From assembly GCA_019426215.1 (NCBI GenBank), contig CM033391.1:8358708-8422707 (forward strand): a DNA stretch of 64,000 bases, in the 5' to 3' direction. The notes beneath the pieces are model-generated. The model did no database searches. It saw only the letters and a list, made by a program, of their open reading frames with translations, and was not told the origin of the DNA. Numbering within the stretch: the stretch's first letter is position 1; each line of letters starts with the position of its first letter. Below, in pieces: positions 49,583-61,412 of this stretch. The stretch is from Buddleja alternifolia (Eukaryota; Streptophyta; Magnoliopsida; Lamiales; Scrophulariaceae). Made by a program: the position numbers and the translations under genes.

Positions 49583-52176
49583 ATGAGTACCTCCGGTGTG
49601 GGTGCCTCGCCCCGAGTCTCCGACGAGGAGAATGAGACCTCCTCGTCTGATCATAGCGGGTCGATAGTAGTTTTAGTAGTCCCGAGATATCCCTCGAACC
49701 CGCTGTGAACGACCCACCCATAGCCCTTGAGCCCGAGTCCCCTGACGTTCCCCTTCCATATCCAAATCTCGAGGGAGACGAGGATGTTAATTCCCAGCTA
49801 TTTCCTGATATGGATAGGGCTCAGAGGCAAATTCCTTGGCTAGGTTACTCCTCAATCTTGACCGCATCGAATATGCGGATATTAGGACTAGATATCACAT
49901 CCCTCCAGAGTATCGTACAATAGTCCCCAACGAGTGTGATAGAATCATCGTCCACCCCCAGGGTTTCGCACCATACATGTAGCCCATCTTGCATCAGGTC
50001 TTAGATTTCCTTTGCATGCTGCCATAGTAAACATTCTTCTATTTCTTCGTTTGAGCCCCACTCAACTACTTCCAAATTCCTATAGACATATAATTTTCTT
50101 CATAGTTGTGATGAGGATGTACGGGGTTCATCCAAACATCAAAAACTTTAATGGTTTTTTATCCGTGCATCGAAGCACCTAACCTAAGGAGGAAGGCTTT
50201 TTCTTCCTCGCCCCCCAGCGACATTGTCGCCTACAGTCTCGAACTCAATCTTCTTTCGGAGACTGGAAGAAAAGGTTTTTCTTCATCGCTCCCCCGTTAG
50301 GCAAACCATGGAATGTTCCTCGTCCGTGGGGTATGGACCTCGTTGACTTGAGTAACGTGGGTCGACCCACTATACCTCGACGAACATTGAAACGCATTCT
50401 CAAACGGCTGTTCAATCCGGAGGTCGTGATGAGTGAATCAGTGCTTGTCACGTGTGGGCTAAGTAGCGCCAACGTGCCTCCCGTCGAAAATCTTGGTAAA
50501 TTTTATACTCGTGTTCTATCCATTACAACACCTCGTAACATATTCTATCTATTGCATCTCTTAACACTTATTTTTATCCTCCGCAGCAATGGAAGAAAGA
50601 CAGGCTCGGTTGGATAAGAGGGCCGTTATTGCGGCCGAGGGGGCTCAGCGGGCAGCAGCAGCAACAGGTCGAGGTACTGGCCGGGGTCGTGGCCGTGGAC
50701 GAACGCAGGGGCAACCCGCCCTGAGGATCGGTGAGCCTCAAGGCCAAGGATCTACTCGTGCACAGCCACCACGCACGACTCCAACCGCCCCTCGTTCTCC
50801 TCGAAGCAGCAGCATTGCAACAGCCCTTGAGACCGAGGAGGGTTCTCTCGTCCGTCGGTGCTGCCCCGAGGCAATCGGGGAGCTAACGGGCGCTCCATAT
50901 GGTCGCCCCAAAAAATGACCTCATCGGGAGGTAACTTCTCAACCCGCTCACGGCGAAGCCGCAACTACAGCCCCTCCGTCTAGCACTCCAGACGAGCCTA
51001 GTGCTCGTGATTTTGAACTGCTCAACGAGGGCGATTCATTACTTCTTAATGACTACCTCGAGTGCGAGGTGACTGAACGTGCGCCTCCTCATCCCGATCA
51101 ACAACCCCTCATCCAAGATTGGCACATCTACCCGGATAGCTGCATAATTAGGGATCGCAGCGGAAATACTGCGATTGAGTTATACCATCACACTCTGCTG
51201 CCCAAGGTTAAGGCTCTGATCCTCGACGAGCTTCATCCCGTTGTCGAGAAACAAGCGGCTCAGTATCTCGAAAAGGTACATTAGTTTTGTCTTAGTATCT
51301 GTCCATTCTAAGCCCTATCCTCTTCTATAACCTCGTTTGATCTTTTACCATTTCAGACGAAGCTCTTAATACATCAGCTGTCCCTTACTAACTCGAGCTT
51401 CAAGGAAGTCTTGAGGAGAAAAGAACAGGAGCTCACAGATTATAAGGGACAAGTCCAAGCCGAGTTGCTTGCTGCCCAAGAGGATAAGGAAAAAGCCTCT
51501 TCTCTACAAGTAATCTCGACTTGGAACTTAATGTTTTATTTTACTGCATTTTGTATAAGACGAATCTTATTCTCGTCTTTCATAGACGGAACTCGATATG
51601 CTTTGCCGGTCCTACGATGCCGACAAGCTCAAAATGGCTGATCTGGAGCAAGCTAATGCTGTGCTTCGTCAACAACTGAATGTGCTGCAAGAGGGTACCG
51701 AGGTTAAAGGGCGGCGACAATTCAATTTGGGCAAAGCCGCCGGTCGTAGAGAATTCCAGGAGTCATCCTCGTTCCGGCGCCAGCTTGACGAGGCTCGTCT
51801 TGGTGGGGCTCGCGACATGCTACGATCGACCGTTGTTGATGATCGTTTGCTCGATCAAGCCCTAAACGATGTGCAGGAGGGTTTCTATAAGGCCCTCGAC
51901 TACTTGAAAGAGACTGGGAATCTCCCGTCCACTTTCCAGGAAGGTGAGTTCGCCGAGGCGTATCTGAGAGCCCCCATCAGATGGCCTTCTGCCACCCCTG
52001 CCGAGAGCACTACATATACCTACTTCCCAGAGTTTGATGCCCTGGTAATCGGGGCGTCTGGAGCTAGCGTCCAGTTCGAACGAGAACTAGAGGCAACAAT
52101 TGATCGAGGGGGCGGACAAGGGAAAGGTGGGGAAGCAGCCGCCACCGTTGACGAGGCTCAAATAATCAAGGATTAG
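49583..52176 (+). pseudogene. gypsy-type extra ORF (putative plant transposon protein), decayed, antisense to pol
   Basis: Coding-like pieces in order are 49583-49708 (acidic, MSTSGVGASPRVSDEENE), about 49880-49980 (PEYRTIVPNECDRIIVHPQG, then stops), 50589-50918 (an RG-rich segment with GTGRGRGRGRTQGQ), 51069-51284, 51411-51500 and 51598-52176. The last is 192 aa and coiled-coil-like (LEQANAVLRQQLNVLQEG). The order fits the domain called putative gypsy-type transposase (Transposase_28, PF04195), with an acidic N-terminus and a coiled-coil C-terminus. Introns separate at least the last pieces (CTACAAG/GTAATC-like at about 51508). Frame breaks at 49.7-50.6 kb indicate decay. Confidence 0.55.
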
Positions 52177-52340
52177 GCTATATTTATGTTGCACAAGTTA
52201 CATTCTGATATTAATATTAGTTTTTGTTTTATTATCGGATTTCGTTTGTCAAAGGCATCTTGTTCGTTTATCGAATGTGGATTTATGATAATTGCATTAT
52301 AATCGCATATCCAAACAACAACCGAGGTTAATTTGCACCA

Positions 52341-53365
52341 CTAAGCATAGAATTTTCTCAAGTTATTTACATTCCAAAGGCGTGGTAGGTCTTTACCCAT
52401 GAGATCTTGTAATCGATAGGTCTTTGCCTTTGTAATCTTGACGACCTTAAACGGTCCTTCCCAGTTTGCTTCTAATTTTTTTACATGTCTCGACACTTCC
52501 ACCCTTTTCAAAATAAGGTCCCTGACTTTTTTGTTATATGCCCTTGCCATTGTGCTTTTTTGCCTCAATATGTTCGCATACGCCTTGTCTCGTACTCCAT
52601 CAACGACATCCAACTCAAACTCCCTTGTAGACCTGTTCTCTTCGGGCTCGTAGGCTCTCACTCGATGAGTCATCATTCCGATTTCCGCTGTAATAACTGC
52701 TTTAGAGCCATAAACCAGGCAAAATGGAGTCTCTCCAGTTGATGAACGAGGCGTTGTGCGATAGGCCCACAACACACCATTTAATTCCTCTACCCATCCC
52801 TTTCGCTCACCATCGAGTCTGGTTTTTAGATGTTGCAAGAGTATACGATTCGCCACTTCTATCAAACCATTAGCTTGGGGATGACCGACCGAGGTGAAGT
52901 TTTGCTGGATCTTCAATTCGGCGCACCAATCAGTGATAGCTTTTCCATTGAATTGCGTTCCGTTATCAGATATTAGTATTCGGGGTATACCAAACCTGCA
53001 TATTATATTTTTCCAGATGAGAATTACATTGTCGTTAGGGGTTTATTCGATAGTATGTGGGTTAATTAACCTGCATATTATATTTTTCCAGACGAAGTCA
53101 ATGGCGACTTTCTCTGTGATGCGAGCTACCGCTTCTGCCTCTATCCACTTCGTGAAATGCTCAATTGCCACAATAACAAATTTCTTTTGATTTTGAGCTG
53201 GGGGAAAAGGTCCTGCATACCATTTAATCAGTCAATCATACACTTTATCTCGTTTTATAATATGTGTGTAACATGTGTGTCGATGAGGTTTTACCAACCT
53301 AGGATATCAATGCCCCATTGATCGAATGGATAGGCAATTTTTATTGCCTCCATAGGGGTCCCTGG
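52341..53365 (-). pseudogene. Ty3/gypsy integrase, C-terminal part of pol
   Basis: The minus-strand frame 52916-52341 gives the integrase C-terminus: VGHPQANGLIEVANRILLQH with catalytic Glu, VLWAYRTTPRSSTGETPFCL and a terminal WEGPFKVV module. Upstream, other frames give PFDQWGIDIL (about 53330), FVIVAIEHFTKWIEAEAV (about 53170) and GIPRILISDNGTQFNG (about 52970). The usual first catalytic Asp (VDYFTKW) reads Glu here, and the second Asp (ISDNG) is intact. A 79-bp repeat interrupts the core (see 52994-53097). The stop is next to the convergent extra ORF, 165 bp away. Protease and RT are missing to the right. Confidence 0.85.
52994..53097. repeat. direct repeat disrupting the integrase
   Basis: AACCTGCATATTATATTTTT (continuing CCAGA) occurs at about 52995-53019 and again at about 53070-53094, with an unrelated 50-bp spacer. 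It looks like a duplication with filler DNA, as produced by break repair. Confidence 0.75.
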
Positions 53366-53414
53366 CTGAAGTATGTGTGTAAAATTGTTTTTCCTTGAAT
53401 GGAGATATTCCCCA

Positions 53415-54269
53415 CTCTTCAATGGATATTATTTTTTTTAATTATTAATTTTGAGAAGTTATAAACTTCTTTTGAACCATAATGGTTTATTTCACAAAAC
53501 CCTCCATTTTGGAGAATATTTTCATAATATTGGAGGAATTTATAACTTCCAAAAGTATCACTATTAGTGTTCAGATATCTGTCTACCAATTCCCAGGGCT
53601 TATTATCCCTTTTTTAATCATTTTCAGTAATAAAGAGTATGACTCTTTTTTGATCATTTTGTATATAGCCCATATTATGGACATCTGCTGCTTCATCTTC
53701 ATTTCCCACAATGTTTGAGTATGAGGGAGAAGCATGGGTATGACCCTCTTTTTGTTTCTTGAATTCAAGAAATTCCTTATATAAAGGATCTTGTTCTGAT
53801 GATAAATCAGATGCTATTAGCATTCTTCTTCCATGTTGAGTCGGAATATTATCCTGACCTCTTCCACGACCACCTCTGCCTCTATAAGAGGAGAGTCCTC
53901 TTCCATGAGAGTGCATTTATGTCATATTAAAGATCTGTTTTAAGCAGCAAGTCTATTTAAATATTTATTTTCAAATCTTAATTCCCATCCTAAACATTGT
54001 TCTAGATGGGTTTGGACACTATGTTGATACGTTATATTTTGCATAGAGAATTCAGGATGATTTCTTATAGCTTCCCAATACTTAATACTTTTCATCAGAT
54101 AATATCTTCGCCTTTGAAGTCTTTCAATACCATTAGAATTATGGAAATCTGTAATATAATAAGGATCATGGATTGGGTTAGGAACTCCAATTCTTCCTAA
54201 ATACTGTTGATGAACTGGTTGGATATAATATACAAAACAATGTAAATTATGAAGATAAAGATTTGGCAT
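53415..54269 (-). pseudogene. endogenous caulimovirid fragment, downstream ORF region
   Basis: Minus-strand frames 54269-53940 and 53916-53614 follow the pol frame with a short gap. The first is 109 aa and the second 100 aa, starting with an RG-rich stretch (MHSHGRGLSSYRGRGGRGRG). I know no function. Position directly after RNase H matches the second ORF described for endogenous florendoviruses. The two frames may be one broken gene; a further short reading segment is visible left to about 53450. Confidence 0.5.
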
Positions 54270-54316
54270 TTTTCCTCTATTAGAGGAGGGTTATGGGTAT
54301 GTCAAAACTGCAAAAT

Positions 54317-57007
54317 TCATGATAAATATTCTCTAGTCAGAAAATCTGGAAGATTATTATCTTCTCCTTTTTTGTAGATTATTTCAAAATCAAAAGGAGC
54401 AAGATGTGTCTGCCATCTAGCAAACATTTGTTTAGAAACGTCATGTTTAAAATCTTTTTGAAACATAAATTTAGCGGCTTTACAGTCTGTTTTTATTACA
54501 AAATGTTGATTATATAAATCATCTTGGAATTTTAATATACATTTTACTATGGCAAGAATTTCTTTGGCTATTGTAGCATAATTCTTTTGACTATTATTCC
54601 ATTTTCCAGAATGAAATCTAATAAGATTTTCTTGTTTTGTTATGGGATTAATTTGTTTTAAAATACCACCATAACCAATTTCAGAAGCATCAGTTTCTAC
54701 AATTTTTTCCCAATTTGGGTTAGCTAACATTAAACAAGGTAAAGTTTTAACCTTTTCTTTTATTTTCCTTACAACATTAGTATGTTGTTCTGACCAAGGT
54801 TTTGGTTTTTTTTTTAATCTATCATATAAAATAGCTGTATCTTCAGCAAGATTTTTATAATAGGCTGAAATATAATTCAGGCTTCCTAAAAATCTTTGTA
54901 ACTGAGTTTTATCTGTAATTTCGTCAGGAAATTTAGAAGAAAAATCAATACTTCTATTTATAGGTATAATATTACCTTTCTCAATATTATGACCAAGAAA
55001 TCTAACATTTGTTTGAAATAAAGACATTTTTGGTTTAGATATTACCAATCCATTTTGAATAATAATTTTCCTAAACATATCTAAATGTTTAAAATGAGAT
55101 TCTATATCTTTTGAGAATACAAGAATATCATCAATATATACGATAATAAACTCACTATAAGGAGTAAAAATATCATTCATTATTTTCTGAAATTCTGACG
55201 GAGCATTCTTTAATCCAAAAGGCATAACATTCCATTCATAATGTCCTATAGGAACATTAAAAGCAGTTTTATATCTATCAGATTTATTAATCTGAATTTG
55301 CCAATATCCTGATTTTAAATCAAATTTAGAAAATATTATGGCATTATATAATCTATCCAACAAATCTTTTTTATTAGGAATGGGGTGTCTTATCCATTTT
55401 AGGACTTTATTAAGGGGTTTATAATTTATTACTAGTCTAGGGACTCCTCTTTCCTGTTCACTATGTTTATTAACATAAAATGCAGTGCATGACCATGGAG
55501 ATTGAGACGGACATATTAATTTTTTACTAAGCAAAGATTCAATTTCTTGTTTACATAATTCTAAATATTCAGAATTCATTTGACAAGGTCTAGCTTTAGT
55601 AGGAATATTTTTTTCATCAAAATCATTTTCATAGGGAAGATCAACAATATGTTTCTTTCTATCCCAAAAAGCATTAGGATGATCATTACAAATTTCTAAG
55701 CAAAATTTATTATGAAGAAATTTGATTTTATCCTGTAATTTAGGATTTTGAAGTTTTTCTTCAATAGTTAAAATATTAACTTCCTTTTTAAGAAAATTTA
55801 ATTGATTTTCTTTAGCTTTGATATGTTCATACATTCCATGTAAAACTTTTGTAAAAGGTTTTGTTATAAATTTCAAATGTATAAGCTTATTATTATAAGT
55901 ACCTATAATTCCTTCTTTATTTACAGTTATAAAAGGATCGATTTTTGTGATAAAAGGTGAACCAAGTATTACTTGATTTGAAATATTTTTAACAAGCAAA
56001 AAACTTGTAGGAATACAGTTTTTATCAATACAGACAAAAGCTTTTGGAAGCTTAAAACTGATATCTAGTTTTTGTCCTCCAGCGTGGGATAAAGAATGAG
56101 TTGTCTTTTGAAAATATCTAGTAGGAATTAGTCCTTCCTGAATAACATTTAAATCTGCCCCACTATCAATTAAAGCAATAAATTCTTTTGAGAAATAATT
56201 ATCTATTAAAAGAGTAATTTTTATAGTCCATTTTTGAGAGATTATTTGCTCAAGAGTATTTAGAAAATTATCATTTGAAAATTGAAAATTATTCATATTA
56301 ACTATATGTTCCTCTTGATGAAGAGAATTTGTTTCAGAATTAAGTTCTAACTTGGCAATTCTATTATCAAGAATTTTATTTTCTTGTTTTAAGGAATCAA
56401 TTTCCTTTCTTAAATGATTCATTTCTATTAGAATATCATTTAAGGATGTAGGAGTTGTAACAACTTGTCTTTTTTTAAGAATTTTATAAACTTCAGACAT
56501 AGAATATGGTTCAGGAGAAGTTATAGCTTCTTCTCTAATACGTCTAGTATCACTAGAAGTACTGGGAGTATTGTCTATTTGATCAATTATTTTTGATCTT
56601 AAATCAAAATCTTTAATATGTTTTAATAACTCAAAAATATTATGACTATCTAAGACATTTATTTCCATATCTTGAAATTGAGATAAAAGTTTATAATATT
56701 CCTCTTCCATATCTTGAAATTGAGATAAAAGTTTATAATTTATCTTCTGTTGACAAGGTTCACATTCGGACTCCGATGTGGATTCCGATTCAGATATGAT
56801 GGATTCATTATCTAAATTTTTTATTTTTTCAGAAGTACTACTATGCTCAGAATATGATTCTGTTTCTGAATTATCCGAATTTTTTGAATTCAATAATATT
56901 TTTGATATTTTCTCTTTTATATCATCATCTATTTGTAGATTATTAATCTTCTTTTTGGTCCAACAATTTCTTGCATAATGACCAGTTCTTCCACATTTTC
57001 TGCACAC
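54317..57007 (-). pseudogene. endogenous caulimovirid (pararetrovirus) zinc finger-protease-RT-RNase H frame, 5'-truncated
   Basis: This is 896 uninterrupted codons; the upstream in-frame stop near 57036 and lack of ATG mean it begins inside the polyprotein. It has a coat-protein-type CCHC finger CRKCGRTGHYARNC (residues 2-15), an acidic linker with a repeated block, and a coiled coil (about 192-222). The aspartic protease has DSGAD at 281-285. The RT (about 470-690) has GVPRLVINYKPLNK and YIDD at 624-627. The RNase H has Asp773, Glu816, Asp841 and Asp888. The domain order and the RT sequence style point to petuvirus/florendovirus-like Caulimoviridae. Movement-protein and main coat-protein regions are absent, so it is a fragment. 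No LTRs or integrase flank it. Confidence 0.88.
56664..56739. repeat. 42-bp-period in-frame duplication in the caulimovirid ORF
   Basis: TCCATATCTTGAAATTGAGA (continuing for 34 bp) occurs at 56664 and 56706. In protein it repeats YKLLSQFQDME (residues about 91-101 and 105-115). The 42-bp period keeps the frame. Confidence 0.9.
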
Positions 57008-57505
57008 AATAAATTTTCTTTTATATTTTTTATATTACAAAAATTTGACAAATATATATTATAACTTTTAATTACATATAATAAAAAAAATTACATGATT
57101 TGACAGCTACATTAAATTTTGTTCCCTTTGGAAACAAAACTAAACACTATCTCATCAAAATTCCATCAAAAAACCACCTGTCAAAATAAAACCAAATACA
57201 ATTTCATCAAACACGCACGTTTTCAAAAAAAATTCTCACCTAATAATCTCATCAAAATACCATCCCAAAACATAACCAAGCATAGTCATAATCTCTTCAT
57301 TAACACGGTTACTCTTTCTCAACAATCCAAGAATAATTATTCTTGCTGTAGGACACAATTATTCTTGCTCTACGACACATTGAAGGATCATACCATCGCA
57401 CTAAGTTACACCCTCTACACTGAGATATAAATAAACATACGCATCAAACAACTATGTCACAATAAACATATCAAAGCAATACAAAGTGACTAGAATTAGA
57501 TATTT

Positions 57506-57666
57506 TACCGCCATCGACATTTATGAAACCTTCGACCTGGATCATCAAGTTCCCAATTAGTCAGTAATGGCAATTCATACTCACATGAATATTTAGTTAC
57601 TGGAATTTCTTCACAGTAATGCCAATAACTTTGGTCACCAGTAGAAGAAGGTCCTGTTGATATTGT
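57506..57666 (-). pseudogene. GRF-type zinc-finger-like fragment
   Basis: The minus-strand open segment ends with TNWELDDPGRRFHKCRWR and a stop. NPGRRF..C is the hallmark of plant GRF zinc fingers (At4g04775-like proteins). The expected CxC before it reads CxY (SCEYELPL). Upstream, an in-frame stop closes the segment at 57667, so it is either a spliced exon or a remnant. Confidence 0.4.
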
Positions 57667-57799
57667 TCACTGCATCATGCAAATTAAACATCAGCCTGGT
57701 CTATATACAAATTTTATGTCACATTAATATAATCACATTAGATTAATAACAAGACTCCAAATAAAGTCAGATTAATATGGTCATATATAAAATAAAAAT

Positions 57800-58462
57800 G
57801 GGCAAAGTGACTTCACCCCCTTTAAAATTAACCTTTTAGCGCTAAATCCCCTCAAAATTAAAACAAAGATATTATGCCTCCTAAAAAAAATAAGCCGATG
57901 CGGGGGATCCCGGTATAGCTGAAGGCAGTGAACGGTATCCGGCTTCTCAAAAAGCAAAGTCAAAAAAGAGCTTCAAAGACAATCAGGCATCTTCTTATTG
58001 AAGGAAAGATTACAGAAAAAATTTAATTGTGTTGTACTTTGCCCAGAATCAATTCAAGCGAAAATTTTACTAGAATCTTAACAAACATGTCAGTTTTTGT
58101 CTATTTGTATGGATATGGAAGTTATTTTTTATCCTCACATCAAAATATTTTTTTCAGGAATTTTTTACCCATAAAATATCAATTATTACTTTGGAATTCA
58201 TGTTTTTCAAGAACGCATAAGCGGGTTTTAGAATTTTGGTTTTCACATAAACACATTTGGTGCCAATTAACATTATAAATTATAGTTGATTTGCGTAGGA
58301 GATAATAAATGACATTTATAATCTTACAATTTCATAAAGACTGGCATTCAATAGAATATCCGCCAAAAATATCATTTGAACATTGATTTTGGGGCAAAGT
58401 GTTACACATTTTAATTTTCTAGGGGACATAGTAACTTTTAGGGGGTGAAGTGCATTTTGTCC
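57800..58462. mobile_element. Mutator-like MITE, 663 bp
   Basis: The left end GGGCAAAGTGACTTCACCCC and the right end in reverse GGACAAAATGCACTTCACCC form inverted repeats of about 70 bp. Flanks AATAAAAAT and AATAAAAAA match at 8 of 9 bases. No coding sequence is seen. Confidence 0.75.
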
Positions 58463-60399
58463 AATAAAAAATGATCATACTAATGAAGACATCAAATATA
58501 TGGATTCTAGTAACCAACAGTAACTAAACCTACATATATGGACCCATTTCGTTTCAAACTCATTCAACATAAAGATTCAACTTCATGTGTAAATTCTAAG
58601 CGAATATAATTAATTTAACAAACCGCCGTCAGAGAGAATCGTCAAATTAGCGCGACGATTATAAAGTCCACGGGTAAATTATGTACAACCGAAGAAAATC
58701 GATGCGAAACAGACAAAATTATATGGCTCAATGGTTCAATGCAGTTCGAACCCTAGGTAGATGCATACGATGGCAGAATGAGGAAAAACGTTTGGATCTG
58801 GAAAAAGGGTTCAAATCAGTTAAATCTGAAGTAGATAAATGAAAGGTATTATTGGAAAAGTATGATATTAATAAGGACAATTTTGTCCATTTACAACAAT
58901 CACCCACCTCCATTGTATTATGGTAAGCCCCAACTTCGTCATTTATAGAAAAAAAAACAAAAAAGACCCAACTTAGTTGGGACCGGACCCAAGGTGGGTC
59001 CAATTACAAGGGGGTTATGGGGCCTACAAAACCTAGTAGGGGCGAGTCTCAAGTCTTGCCAAATCCACCCGAGACCCACCCCATTATTATCTCCAAGTGT
59101 AGAACCCCAAAAGCAAGGATCAAAGACGGTTTATTTCATGTCACTAAAGTGGGTGGTACCCAAGTGTATTTATCAACCATTGAATGTGCATGTGATGATA
59201 TCATAAAGTGAAATGATGATATTATCATGGATGATCCAACAGTTTGAAATGCACTAGGGTACATACCCACTTGGGTAGCATGAAATGAGCCGATCAAAGA
59301 CGGGATCATCTCGATGCTGCACCTGCTGTAGAGGTGACATGTGTCACCTCTATAATTCTTTTTTATTTTTTTGAGTTTTTCTCTTTTCTCTTTTGTATTT
59401 TTTTGTTTTAAAAGTTTAAGAAATTGTGTCTTGCTCATCTATGTTTATAATAGTTGGTGTTCTTATGCGATTGGATTCAGATAGTTTAATATTATAAATT
59501 CAACCGACTCGACATGTACAATTAGTAGTCTAAATTAATCCGATACCAAATAATTATATCTTCAAATCAAGCGGTTCGTGTAGGTTGAACTGAATTATAT
59601 TTTAATTAGAAGCGCTCACAACTCAAATTATTTAATAATTAAAATAAAACAAGATAATGATAGCGAAATATTAAACAGATTAATATTATTCACTCACAAC
59701 TCAATTTATTTGATATTGTAAATAATATTAGGTAATTTTACACTTTATTATTAATATTTCTTTTTGGTTAAACATCAAATAATTTAAGTTGTTAACGAGT
59801 ATAAGTAAAATATAATCCAACTCAATCTAATTGAATCGCTCGATCTGAAGATATAAATCATTTGATTTTGGATAATTTTTGACCTATGTACGCTTTAAAT
59901 TACTAATATGAATTTGCTTAAACCCAATCGCAATATTAATACAAATAAAAATGAGGAAGACGAAAAAGTTTTCTTGAATTTTCAAACATAAAACTTGAAC
60001 AAAGAAAAAAAAAAGATAAAAGAAATGGAAAAAGAAGTAAAAGAAAGATTTTAGAAAAAAAAATATTCACCAGGTGCATTATCGAGAGGACCCAAAGACA
60101 GAGAGTGACCTCCAATTACAATAACAATAAAAACAAAGAAAGAAGAAAAGAAAATATATAGAGCCCTCTTTTATCCAACGAAATGAAATGTGCGCTTTTT
60201 CTGTAGCGAACTTGTAGCCGACAATAATTAGCTGATGCGTCCAATCATAGTAAGAACTTTCCTCTTATCATAATTCGCAAAATATCCATTAGAAATGCTT
60301 ATGCAACTATATTATGGATATGAGCACTTACATAAAAATTTACTGCCAAATGTCAGTGACGATTTAATGCATTATGATTTAGGTCGTATTTCGTTAGAG
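58463..60399. other. intergenic, no gene recognised
   Basis: This is AT-rich sequence except for a GC-richer patch at 58960-59110. Apart from the small MITE at 59147-59272, nothing can be identified. Confidence 0.5.
59147..59272. mobile_element. small MITE-like inverted repeat, about 126 bp
   Basis: The ends AAGTGGGTGGTACCCAAGTG and, in reverse, AAGTGGGTATGTACCCTAGT are inverted repeats. The centre (TGATGATATCAT near TGATGATATTATCA) is also self-complementary. The target duplication is not resolved. Confidence 0.5.
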
Positions 60400-61412
60400 C
60401 TATAACACGAATCATTCGAGGTTCAGGTAGGACTCGATTAGAAAATTATTGGATTATAGACTGAACTCTACGAAGAGCTATCTACGTATCTCTAAATGAG
60501 ATCAAGTCTAACATAGTTCAAATTAAGTAAATGATCCTAATATAAACTTCATAATTTATAAGTGGATCTACTCAGAATCTAGATTAAAGCTCGCCGCTCG
60601 GAGCTACATTGAATCCAATAGTGAATTTAATGAATAGTGATTGCGTGCATAACTTGAGCACTCGTGGGTGTATTTATAGGTGACAACGTGTACGGCTACA
60701 TAGATGACATGTGCAGTTGTTCAGATTGAGACACGTGGAAAGATCGAACGATCTCCACAGGTCCGGTCATGGTTTGGGACGTGGGTGACCCGGGAATCGG
60801 AAGCGGGTCTTCCCTCTTTAGTGGGCCGCACCTCGAACTTGGACCTTATTTTAGATTTGGGCCTGTATTTATTTTTCTTTGGGCCTCTTAAACATATATT
60901 AAACTTATATGCCCAAATTTGGGCATATCATCTAGTCCTCCACTTCATAGTTCAGTAGAGAACGAGGTAACAGTCGAGGTCGTTATTGAGCTACGAAGTA
61001 CAGTCACACACAAACCATTCTTCGGCATTCAGACCGTTGTCTTGTAAGACGTGTAATTAATGGAAAAGTAAATTTATGGCAGCGTAGTTCGACATGTCAG
61101 TGAGTAAAGTTGCGCCTTTCCAATGCAAGCAATGATGGCACCTTTTCATCACTGACCCTAGGATTAAATCGCTACTTCACCTCAACCGTCCGATAACGCC
61201 ACGTGTATTTCAATTAACGCGTCGATTCAGTAGTATGTTTCCCTATAAATAGATGAGTTTTTACTGCCATTTTACTTTTCGTCCTTTGTCTATCATCTTG
61301 GTTAAAGAAAGAATAAACTTGTGTCTGAGGCATTCGACTCCCACCTCGTCAGTCTGCTTTAGGTATTCTTTCTTTTGTCTTCCTTATTAATTAATTTATT
61401 ATTTTTTAACTT
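60400..61412. mobile_element. LTR-like region ahead of a gypsy-type extra ORF
   Basis: It has no coding sequence and shares CTACGTA and GAGATCAAGTCTA motifs and overall layout with 48457-49582, including TATTTATAGG (about 60669). It ends in a TATA box (61243) and a leader with a possible donor (TTTAG/GTATTC, about 61361) before the ATG at 61413. Confidence 0.45.
61243..61252 (+). promoter_or_regulatory. TATA box of the 61.4-kb ORF
   Basis: CTATAAATAG lies 160 bp upstream of the ATG, a spacing similar to the locus at 49361. Confidence 0.55.

Noticed and set aside
53482..53718. Plus-strand 78-aa hydrophobic frame
   Set aside because: Antisense of the decayed downstream caulimovirid frame.
57119..57430. 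103-aa plus-strand frame
   Set aside because: Low-complexity Lys/Asn/Thr-rich translation of repetitive AT-rich DNA.
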